A stretch of 64,000 nucleotides of DNA from JANNVZ01 sp046155615 (GTDB lineage: Bacteria; Bacteroidota; Bacteroidia; Flavobacteriales_D; Sanyastnellaceae), in NCBI GenBank assembly GCA_046155615.1, contig JBJXFP010000175.1, positions 91,183 to 155,182 of the forward strand, read 5' to 3'. How positions within the stretch are numbered: position 1 is the first letter of the stretch; each line of letters begins with the position of its first letter. The position numbers and the translations under genes were made by a program. The notes beneath the pieces are model-generated. The model was not told where the DNA came from. It did no database searches and saw nothing but the letters and a program-made list of their open reading frames with translations. Below, piece after piece: positions 34,429 through 41,302 of the stretch.

Positions 34429-34917
34429 TTGACCGCTCAACAAATCATAACAGATGATGTGCGTGTGCGCATAGAAGCTGCCATACACGCGGCAGAGCAA
34501 GGCACATCGGGCGAAATTCGTGTGCATATAGAGGACACATACCGCCAGGGCTGGACTCTGTTTCGCAAAGCCGAACAGTCCCTCCTGGACAGGGCGGCCT
34601 TCGTATTCGACCAATTGGAAATGAACAAGACCCAGGCGCGCAATGGCGTACTGCTCTACCTCAGCGTGCTGGACCACAAAGCCGCCATCATGGGCGACAT
34701 CGGCATCAACATGCTGGTAGATGAACACTATTGGAAAGATGCCCTGCACCTGTTCACGCGCAATGCCCGCGAACTGGGCATCGAGGCAGCCATCATCCAA
34801 ACCATAGAGCATATAGGCGAGAAGGTGAAAGAGCTTTTTCCCATACAGCCTGATGATGTGAATGAACTGCCCAACACCATAACCATCGGCCACAAAGACA
34901 TCAACAAAAAAAGATGA
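34429..34917 (+). CDS. TPM-domain protein (short, no signal peptide)
   Basis: 162 residues, apparently cytoplasmic or facing the cytoplasm. The TPM domain covers most of the protein: TSGEIRVHIEDTY, ARNGVLLYLSVLDHKAAIMG, DIGINMLVDEHYW. TPM domains occur in a plant thylakoid phosphatase and in many bacterial envelope proteins; activity here is unproven. The start is TTG at 34429 after an A-rich tract; no ATG lies upstream in frame. The stop overlaps the next gene as ATGA. Confidence 0.8.
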   Translation: MTAQQIITDDVRVRIEAAIHAAEQGTSGEIRVHIEDTYRQGWTLFRKAEQSLLDRAAFVFDQLEMNKTQARNGVLLYLSVLDHKAAIMGDIGINMLVDEHYWKDALHLFTRNARELGIEAAIIQTIEHIGEKVKELFPIQPDDVNELPNTITIGHKDINKKR

Positions 34918-35762
34918 AGCACAGACTGCTCATATTAGTGTGCCTTCTGGCAGGCTCCGTGGCATTCGGTGCTGATAAGCTGAAGGCCGGGCAGGAATGT
35001 TTTCCTGCAAAGGATGAAAACCGCCTGGTGTATGACCAGGCCAATGTGCTTTTGCCTGCGCAAATAGACGAGCTTGAAAAAAAGCTGACCGACTTCGCAG
35101 CTCACTCCAGCAACCAGTTTGTAGTAGTCATAGTTCCCGATTTGTGTGGTATGGAAAAAGCACATTTTGCCATAGAGTTGGGCGAAATGTGGGGTGTGGG
35201 CCAGGGCAAAGAAGACAACGGCTTGGTGATGCTCATCCGACCCAAGACACCTGATGCGAAGGGCGAAATATTTATAGCCACAGGCCGTGGGCTGGAGGGC
35301 GCCATACCTGATGGCAAGCTGTACCTGATAGAGGAAAATGAAATGCTGCCGCACTTCCGTGCTGGTGACATGCATGGCGGCATCAGCGCAGGCATAGATG
35401 TGCTGATGAGCCTTGCCATAGGCGAATACAACATAGACACCTATGCCACACGGCAGAGCAAAGGCAACAAGGGTGGCTCAGGCTTCATATTCCTTTTTGC
35501 CATCCTGTTCATAGCCGTATTCATGCTGGTCAAAGTGAGCCAGGTAAGGCGCTATGCGCGGGTGAACAACATTGCCTTCTGGACAGCCTGGACGCTGCTC
35601 AATGTCGCTGCTCAAAAACACCGGGGCTACTTCAGCAATTTCCGTAATGGCTCAGGCCGCTTCGGGGGTTTCACCGGTGGCGGCAGTTGGGGTGGCGGAG
35701 GCTCAGGAGGAGGCTTTGGCGGTGGCAGCTTTGGTGGTGGCGGTGCAGGTGGGTCTTGGTGA
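34914..35762 (+). CDS. TPM-domain membrane protein with glycine-rich tail (YgcG-like)
   Basis: 282 residues. Signal peptide MKHRLLILVCLLAGSVAFGA, extracytoplasmic TPM domain (about 35-165: LVYDQANVLLPAQIDELEKK, NGLVMLIRPKT, ATGRGLEGAIPDGK), one membrane helix (about 189-206) and a C-terminal tail of Gly/Ser/Trp runs (GGGSGGGFGGGSFGGGGAGG). This arrangement is typical of YgcG proteins found beside LemA. Likely part of an envelope complex of unknown purpose. Confidence 0.85.
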   Translation: MKHRLLILVCLLAGSVAFGADKLKAGQECFPAKDENRLVYDQANVLLPAQIDELEKKLTDFAAHSSNQFVVVIVPDLCGMEKAHFAIELGEMWGVGQGKEDNGLVMLIRPKTPDAKGEIFIATGRGLEGAIPDGKLYLIEENEMLPHFRAGDMHGGISAGIDVLMSLAIGEYNIDTYATRQSKGNKGGSGFIFLFAILFIAVFMLVKVSQVRRYARVNNIAFWTAWTLLNVAAQKHRGYFSNFRNGSGRFGGFTGGGSWGGGGSGGGFGGGSFGGGGAGGSW

Positions 35763-35894
35763 AAAGTTGTAGCCTCTGGCACCAGTTCAACAATCAATTT
35801 ATCGTAAAAATCACCATCGGCTGTATTCCATACGGTTAGATACTCTGTAGGTCACTATTCCTACCCCTCATCATAGTCCTTCCATAAATGGAAA

Positions 35895-35969
35895 CCCATT
35901 GCTGTACCCCCCGGCAAGGGGTATGAAGAGTAGCAGACCCCATGCTGCACCCCACGGTAAGGGGTATGA
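35895..35969. repeat. Two imperfect direct repeats, each with an internal hairpin
   Basis: Two copies of about 32 bp, 43 bp apart start to start (35895-35926 and 35938-35969): CCCATTGCTGTACC plus CCCCGGCAAGGGGTATGA, and CCCATGCTGCACC plus CCACGGTAAGGGGTATGA. Each can fold ACCCC against GGGGT. The 254-bp gap between the convergent TPM and TonB-like genes holds no open frame of note; the hairpins might act as a bidirectional terminator, but there is no T-run. Confidence 0.5.
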
Positions 35970-36016
35970 GGCCTGAAATGCTTTAAATACGAGTAACAGC
36001 GGGTGATGGGGGTGGC

Positions 36017-36913
36017 TTAGCTCTGCTTGTAGGTGATTTTGTAAGTACCGCACTGCGAGGTGGGTGCATCCTGACTTACATTGAACTTGAGTTTCTTAAC
36101 TGCCGCAACAGCCTTTGGGGAAAGTGTGGAGAACCAGGTGGGGCTGGATGTAGGTAAGTTTTGCGAATTGGCGGCATCTGCTTCCGCAGTTTTCACATTT
36201 CCAAACCGGTCTATGCAGAGCTTCACTATGATGATGCCGTCATCGCTGGCTACGTCAGAGGGCTTGGCTGAGGTGAGTGAGCGTGCAGGGCCTTCGAAAG
36301 GACTGAATCCGCCAGAGCCTTTGCCGCTTCCGGGGCCATCACCCGGGCCATCGCCACCATTGTTACCACCTCCATTGCCCCCATTCTTGCCGGTACTGCC
36401 GCCACCGCCAAGTGCTCCATCCTTGTCTATCTGTCCATCGGGCTTTCCGCTGTCGCCTTTGCCCTGTGTTTTGCCCTGGCCACTGGGCTTCAGTCCAATC
36501 AGGGCTTTGTTCAGGTCCTGGTTTTCCTTGGGTTTGTTTTGCGGGTTGGTGGTGTCCTTGGGCTTGTTGTCGTTGGGTTTGCTGTTGTTGTTAGTGGGTG
36601 TAGCAGGGTCGGGCTTGGTAGGCAGTGGTGTTTCGGTGCCTTCATCATCAGTAAGTATGGGTGCGCTGTCACCTGTGGGCTGGTCGAAGCTTTCGGCCGT
36701 TGCTTCATGAAATTCATCGCCTATACCGTCTTCCAACGTTCCAAAGCCTGCTATGTCCAAGGCCATCAGGCCATCGTCACCCAATCCGTTGGTGCCGCCT
36801 CCACCACCCAGGGGGTTGCAGCTTTTTCCAAGTATAATAAGGAGCACCAGCACTGCTACATGCAGGGCTAGGGTGCCTGAGAGGGAGATGCGGTGGTCGT
36901 TGGTTGCTGTCAT
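36017..36913 (-). CDS. TonB-like energy transducer with low-complexity linker
   Basis: 298 residues from the ATG at 36913, which overlaps the exbD stop as ATGA. One N-terminal membrane helix (TLALHVAVLVLLIILG), then a very long linker (about 60-205) rich first in Asp/Thr/Asn/Lys/Pro and then in Gly (GGGGSTGKNGGNGGGNNGG), and a C-terminal domain (about 210-298) resembling TonB: GIIIVKLCIDRFGNVKTAEA and a final KKLKFNV plus GTYKITYKQS. With ExbB and ExbD it probably forms a proton-driven envelope motor. A TolA-like role is equally possible. Confidence 0.78.
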   Translation of the reverse strand: MTATNDHRISLSGTLALHVAVLVLLIILGKSCNPLGGGGGTNGLGDDGLMALDIAGFGTLEDGIGDEFHEATAESFDQPTGDSAPILTDDEGTETPLPTKPDPATPTNNNSKPNDNKPKDTTNPQNKPKENQDLNKALIGLKPSGQGKTQGKGDSGKPDGQIDKDGALGGGGSTGKNGGNGGGNNGGDGPGDGPGSGKGSGGFSPFEGPARSLTSAKPSDVASDDGIIIVKLCIDRFGNVKTAEADAANSQNLPTSSPTWFSTLSPKAVAAVKKLKFNVSQDAPTSQCGTYKITYKQS

Positions 36914-37332
36914 TGTTCCATAGGGTTGGTGGTGTCTTCTGCGGTGGGCAGTTGGGTGGCTATCACGGGTTGCCATTCATTTTTCTTCATCAGGGAAAAG
37001 AGTTCGATGGTGTTGCCCGTGGGCACGCTGGCATCTATTACTAATATCACGCGTTTGTCGTCTTTGTCTGCCATGAAGGCTTTGAGATAGGTTACCACAT
37101 CGCCCTTTGCAACGTCCTTGCCATTCACTTGGTAGTTCAGGTCTTTGTCGAGTATCAGGGTGGTGGTGGCCGTGTTGGGGCCGGCTGTATCGCTTTTGGG
37201 CAGGTTTATTTTTTCTCCATTCACAGCCAGTGTGCTGGCCATGATGAAGAATATGAGGAGCATGAAGATGATGTCTGATAAGGCAGACATGGCAGGCTCC
37301 ACATGTATTTTATTTCTTCTTCCGAAATCCAT
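36910..37332 (-). CDS. exbD: ExbD/TolR biopolymer transport protein
   Basis: 140 residues. A basic N-terminus (MDFGRRNKIHVEPAMSALSD) leads into a single helix IIFMLLIFFIMASTLAV; the Asp in SALSD (residue 20) is the conserved proton-path residue. The periplasmic domain follows (KINLPKSDTAG, VILVIDASVPTGN). Second gene of an exbB-exbD-tonB set, 27 bp after exbB and overlapping the TonB-like gene. Confidence 0.9.
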   Translation of the reverse strand: MDFGRRNKIHVEPAMSALSDIIFMLLIFFIMASTLAVNGEKINLPKSDTAGPNTATTTLILDKDLNYQVNGKDVAKGDVVTYLKAFMADKDDKRVILVIDASVPTGNTIELFSLMKKNEWQPVIATQLPTAEDTTNPMEQ

Positions 37333-37359
37333 AGTGTGTAGGTATTAGGTTGGTTGGAG

Positions 37360-38067
37360 TTAGAGCGGTTGTTCCAGTATGTCCATGAACTCCACAGCGT
37401 GTGCTTCCATCTTGTTCATCACTTTGTTTACCCGTGTCACTAAGGTGTTGTAGCCTATGTAGGCAATCATGAATACGATGAGACCTACAGCTGATGAGAG
37501 CATTTTCAGTTGCAAGCCGTTGGCTACTGCATCTATCTGTATCCCTTTTGCTTTCACTATGTCACCAAATATGATTATCACCCCGAATATGGTACCTAAG
37601 AAACCGAACACCGGTGCCACCCCGCTGATGGTAGCCAGCGTGGTCAGGTTCTTCTCCAGTTTGGCAGTTTCTAATTTGCCCACATTCTCTATGGCTTTCT
37701 TTATGTCATCCACAGGTTTGCCTATGCGGCTTATTCCTTTTTCTATCATGCGGGCTACCGGAGTCTGCGAGGTGCTGCACAGGTTTTTGGCACTGTCCAA
37801 CTTGCCCTGGCTCACATATTCTTTTATTTTCAGCATGAAGTTGCCTTCTTCTTTGTCGGCCCGGTTCAGTGTAAGCACACGTTCTATTATCACGTACACT
37901 GCTATCACACTCATCAGCAATTGGGGCACATAGATGTACCAGCCCTCAATGAGGGTGTCCACGAGATCGAATTTTTTTATGTCGGTGTTGGCGGCTGCAT
38001 CGGCAGCAGTGGTCGCATTGTCCAAGGCGAGGCCGGTAGTCTCTTGAATGAAAAAAAGAAGGTCCAT
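37360..38067 (-). CDS. exbB: MotA/TolQ/ExbB proton-channel protein
   Basis: 235 residues from the ATG at 38067 (MDLLFFIQETTG); an in-frame ATG at 38208 adds 47 untypical residues. Three membrane helices: about 41-61 (LLMSVIAVYVIIERVLTLNR), about 148-170 with the conserved LATISGVAPVFGFLGTIFGV, and about 192-212 (MLSSAVGLIVFMIAYIGYNT). With ExbD it forms the proton channel that powers TonB or TolA. It is the first gene of the trio. Confidence 0.9.
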   Translation of the reverse strand: MDLLFFIQETTGLALDNATTAADAAANTDIKKFDLVDTLIEGWYIYVPQLLMSVIAVYVIIERVLTLNRADKEEGNFMLKIKEYVSQGKLDSAKNLCSTSQTPVARMIEKGISRIGKPVDDIKKAIENVGKLETAKLEKNLTTLATISGVAPVFGFLGTIFGVIIIFGDIVKAKGIQIDAVANGLQLKMLSSAVGLIVFMIAYIGYNTLVTRVNKVMNKMEAHAVEFMDILEQPL

Positions 38068-38467
38068 AGGTTGATAAGTGTTTTTGGTTGGATTGATAAA
38101 AGACGTGAATGGGATATGTGGTGAGCCGGAAAAGGAAAAGGTTGGTTTGACCTTGCCCGGGCCAACGCGAAAATGAACCAAACATTGCAATGCACATTTT
38201 ATATGCACGCTTATTTATTTATGCGGCAATGTTGATAGCATATAGCTCAGGGCAATATGATACTATGATGATTGCATTCGGGAATCAAGCTCAGCAGTTG
38301 CTATCTAAGCATGCTGATGCACATGCATGTTTAGCACAAAGCAACTACTGCTGACTACTTGGTACATAGTGCATAACACATGGTGCAATTCAAACAAAAT
38401 GAAACCTTTCAAAACCGTGTGGCGTTCAAGTGCGTTGAATTTTCAACCCTAAAAGAATCAAACCCCG
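38068..38467. other. 400-bp divergent intergenic region without a gene
   Basis: Lies between exbB (minus) and a lipoprotein gene (plus) and must hold promoters for both. Reading both strands I found no open frame that looks like a protein, no tRNA, and no exact TAnnTTTG box at a convincing place. A weak inverted pair GCATGCTGATGCACATGCATG (split: GCATGCTGAT, GCACATGCATG, about 38309-38329) is the only structure noted. Confidence 0.5.
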
Positions 38468-38995
38468 ATGAAAAATTTTATCCCTATGCTGATGGCTGCA
38501 TGTGCAGCAATTGTCATTACCTCTTGCCAAAACTCTCCGCAGCACGATGCCGCAAAAGGCATTGCGCTTATGCCCAACGACTCACTGTTTCACATAAGCG
38601 AAGGCGGCTACGACTTCAATATCATATTACCCAAAGACATGATGATAGAAAACTCGCCCAGCATAAGTGTAAACAGTGCCACCGGAGAACTGAACATCCA
38701 ATTGGGCAACCAGTTCTGGATAGTAGCCTCGCAGGAGAAGGGCGACATGAAAACGGTGAAGGCCGAACTCAATGAGGATATGCTCTTCATGAGCCGCATC
38801 ATAGAAGAAAGCAACAACAGCTTGCTGTATCAGCGCGTATTGCCTGACGGCTCAGCATATGACTACAGTTACAAATGCTCCAACGAGGTAAGCGGCAAGC
38901 CATACTTCTTCCGCACCTGCGAGGAGGGCGAGTTTACCATGGAGAATGTGGGCCGCATGAAGGTAGCCATCTCCAGCGTACACTCCGCTGTATAA
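38468..38995 (+). CDS. Predicted lipoprotein of unknown function
   Basis: 175 residues. MKNFIPMLMAACAAIVITSC is a lipoprotein signal with Cys20 as the lipidated residue, followed by a short linker QNSPQHDAAKG and a compact domain with the segment SLFHISEGGYDFNIILPKDM. There is no membrane segment after the signal. The domain repeats polar beta-strand patterns (TGELNIQLGNQFWIVAS). I do not recognise it. The next gene starts 67 bp downstream and may be co-transcribed. Confidence 0.7.
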   Translation: MKNFIPMLMAACAAIVITSCQNSPQHDAAKGIALMPNDSLFHISEGGYDFNIILPKDMMIENSPSISVNSATGELNIQLGNQFWIVASQEKGDMKTVKAELNEDMLFMSRIIEESNNSLLYQRVLPDGSAYDYSYKCSNEVSGKPYFFRTCEEGEFTMENVGRMKVAISSVHSAV

Positions 38996-39062
38996 CAATA
39001 TGTTTTTACATTCGGCCCACATAAAAAAACCCGTTACATCTAAAACAAACTATTTGCACACA

Positions 39063-39848
39063 ATGAAATCCCTATTAGCAATAAGTATGATAGTGCTTGG
39101 ACTTACAGCCGGGCATGCAGAGGTTGTGGTAATCAGTGGTGTGTACCAGGGCAAGGACTTATATGTAAAAAATCCGCTCACAGCAAGCGGTGTTGGATAC
39201 TGCGTATTCGAAGTGCTTGTGAATGGAGGTGTTACCAGTGATGAGCTCAACCAACCGGCATTTGCCGTGGATCTTGCCGCATGGGGACTCAAAGTGAACG
39301 ACCCTGTGGAAGTAGTACTGCGCTGCAAGGAGAAGTGCGATGTGAAAATCATCAACCCAGAAGTAATTTACCCCAACAGCACCTTTGAAGTGGTTAGCAT
39401 GACAGTAACACCGCAAGGCCTGCTGACATGGAGTACCAAAGGCGAAAGCTCTGCCATTCCATATGTGATAGAGCAATTCCGCTGGAACCGTTGGGTGAAG
39501 GTTGGTGAGCTGAATGGTCAGGGAAAAAGCGAAAAATGTGATTACTCATTTCAGGCGACACTGCACAGCGGTACCAACACATTTCGGGTATATCAGATAG
39601 ACCACAAAGGCCAACGCACTTCCCAGGAAGTAAAAGTGGAAAGCGCCACACCCGCTGTGAATATCAAGAGCACCAAAATCTCTAACAGCATCGACTTCAG
39701 TGCAGAGACAGACTATGAGATATATAGCGAATATGGAGCACTGGTAAAAACAGGCCGCGGCATTTCAGTGGACTGCTCCAAATTCTTCAAAGGCAAGTAT
39801 TACGTGAGCTTCGACAACAAGGGCGGAGTGATAGTAGAAAAGAAATAA
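39063..39848 (+). CDS. Exported protein of an unnamed Bacteroidota family
   Basis: 261 residues from the ATG at 39063, which gives the signal peptide MKSLLAISMIVLGLTAGHA; an upstream ATG at 39000 adds 21 untypical residues. The mature start VVVISGVYQGKDLYVKNP with GYCVFEVLVNG is shared by an unnamed Bacteroidota family known to me only as hypothetical. The C-terminus (YEIYSEYGALVKTGRG, FKGKYYVSF) looks like a weak type A T9SS sorting domain. A strong terminator follows. Confidence 0.65.
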   Translation: MKSLLAISMIVLGLTAGHAEVVVISGVYQGKDLYVKNPLTASGVGYCVFEVLVNGGVTSDELNQPAFAVDLAAWGLKVNDPVEVVLRCKEKCDVKIINPEVIYPNSTFEVVSMTVTPQGLLTWSTKGESSAIPYVIEQFRWNRWVKVGELNGQGKSEKCDYSFQATLHSGTNTFRVYQIDHKGQRTSQEVKVESATPAVNIKSTKISNSIDFSAETDYEIYSEYGALVKTGRGISVDCSKFFKGKYYVSFDNKGGVIVEKK

Positions 39849-39870
39849 TACCTGAGCGAAATTCAACTTT

Positions 39871-39906
39871 GAACAAAGCCTTGCGAACTATCGCAGGGCT
39901 TTGTTC
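39871..39906 (+). terminator. Hairpin terminator after the exported-protein gene
   Basis: A 16-bp stem with one G-T pair (GAACAAAGCCTTGCGA / TCGCAGGGCTTTGTTC) and a four-base loop ACTA, followed by ATTTTT. It starts 22 bp after the stop of the exported-protein gene and ends 12 bp before the next ATG. Confidence 0.8.
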
Positions 39907-39918
39907 ATTTTTACACCC

Positions 39919-40326
39919 ATGTTTAGAAAAATAGAACACATAGGCATAGCAGTAAAAGACATAGCAGCCAGCAACAAACTATTTGAAGATGTGCTTGGTG
40001 TGTCGCCATACAAGCAGGAAGCAGTGGAATCTGAAAGTGTCCTTACGTCATTCTTCCAGGTAGGCGAAAGCAAAATAGAACTGCTACAGGCCACCGGCAG
40101 TGAAAGCGCCATTGCAAAATTTCTTGACAAGAACCGCGAAGGGATACATCACATTGCATTCGATGTTGCCGACATCTATGCAGAAATAGAAAGACTCAAA
40201 AGGCTTGGCTACAAAATGATACATGAACAACCCAAAGAAGGTGCGGACAACAAGCTGATAGCATTCATGCACCCCAAAGACTCAGGCGGAGTATTGGTAG
40301 AGTTGTGCATGGACAAACCTGAGTAA
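39919..40326 (+). CDS. mce: Methylmalonyl-CoA epimerase
   Basis: Interconverts the (R) and (S) forms of methylmalonyl-CoA in the propionate-succinate route, a core part of Bacteroidota metabolism. 135 residues, glyoxalase fold with two VOC modules: IEHIGIAVKDIAASNKLFED (His metal ligand in EHIG), a Glu in KIELLQ, GIHHIAFDVADI (His), and VLVELCM (Glu). The ATG at 39919 gives the usual MFRKIEHIG start. No mutase gene adjoins it. Confidence 0.92.
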   Translation: MFRKIEHIGIAVKDIAASNKLFEDVLGVSPYKQEAVESESVLTSFFQVGESKIELLQATGSESAIAKFLDKNREGIHHIAFDVADIYAEIERLKRLGYKMIHEQPKEGADNKLIAFMHPKDSGGVLVELCMDKPE

Positions 40327-40327
40327 T

Positions 40328-41236
40328 TCAAGTCTGTGCCTCTCCTCTGTTTACTAAGTAAACACCTAAAAAAATCATCGCGGCACACAGCGCCTTTTGC
40401 CAGGTGATATCACCTGTAAAATTCTCTTGCAGGAAAAACGAAAACACAAAAGCAAACGCACCTGCAAGCATTGGTTGAAAATAAATGTATGCACTTGCTA
40501 TGGTGGGTGAAAGGTGATGCACCCCAATCATATTGAACAGGTAAGTGAGGAAGGTGGTGAATACAATGACAAACACAATGCTGAACCATTGCCATGCCGA
40601 CAACTCGCTCCACGCTATGGTTTGCAAACCCATGCCACCAAAAGGAAGCACCAGCACAATACCAATGAGAAATACCCATGCTGTGATCATCAACGAATGG
40701 TATTTCTTCATCAGTGGTTTTACCAATACCAGATAAAACGCCCATGATGTGCTGTTGATGAGAATGAATAAATCGCCAAGCGATGTACTGTTTTTGGTAT
40801 TGTCAAATTCACTCAGCAGCAAAAGTGACACCGCTCCGAGGGCACCCAGTATCACCCCAATAGCTTTGAGCAACGTTATATTTTGTCTAAGCAGCAGTGC
40901 ACTTATCAGCATCACTATGATGGGGTTGCTGGTCATGATGATGCTCGCATTGATGGGTGATGTGAGGGCAAGCCCATTGAAGAACAACAATTGATTGGTT
41001 GCAACACCACAAATGGCACACAACACAAAACGCCACCAATCTTCCTTGGCAGGAATAGTGATTTTTCGCGCAGCTATGATCCAGAAAAGCACACATGCAC
41101 CTACCACTCTCAGTGTAATAAAACTGTTAGGCCCAATGGGCTGTGGCATTACACTCTTTGCAATGATGTAGTTGGCACCATATATAATGGCAGCACTGGC
41201 AAGGGCAAGGTGCGCAATGGTTTTAGTGTTCATCAC
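40328..41236 (-). CDS. EamA/DMT-family transporter
   Basis: 302 residues with ten predicted membrane helices in two EamA repeats: first repeat about 10-140 (IIYGANYIIAKSVMPQPIG, TSPINASIIMTSNPIIVML), second about 150-295 (INSTSWAFYLVLVKPLMKKY, GVHHLSPTIASAYIYFQPML). Family members export amino acids or other small metabolites; substrate unknown. It converges tail-to-tail with the epimerase gene (1-bp gap) and is divergent from the E1 gene, with 66 bp between starts. Confidence 0.88.
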   Translation of the reverse strand: MMNTKTIAHLALASAAIIYGANYIIAKSVMPQPIGPNSFITLRVVGACVLFWIIAARKITIPAKEDWWRFVLCAICGVATNQLLFFNGLALTSPINASIIMTSNPIIVMLISALLLRQNITLLKAIGVILGALGAVSLLLLSEFDNTKNSTSLGDLFILINSTSWAFYLVLVKPLMKKYHSLMITAWVFLIGIVLVLPFGGMGLQTIAWSELSAWQWFSIVFVIVFTTFLTYLFNMIGVHHLSPTIASAYIYFQPMLAGAFAFVFSFFLQENFTGDITWQKALCAAMIFLGVYLVNRGEAQT

Positions 41237-41285
41237 CGAAAAAGCGTGTTCAATAGTAAGTCTTTGGTTTGGTCCACGGCCCTTC

Positions 41286-41293
41286 TACCTTCG
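41286..41293 (+). promoter_or_regulatory. -7 box for the E1 fusion gene
   Basis: TACCTTCG followed by CCC fits TAnnTTYG and ends 9 nt before the ATG at 41303. Confidence 0.45.
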
Positions 41294-41302
41294 CCCACAG
41301 AG

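Noticed and set aside
40991..41302. N-terminal extension of the E1 fusion protein
   Set aside because: These 104 codons lie within and beyond the start of the divergent transporter gene, resemble no E1 sequence, and a -7 box at 41286 points to the ATG at 41303.
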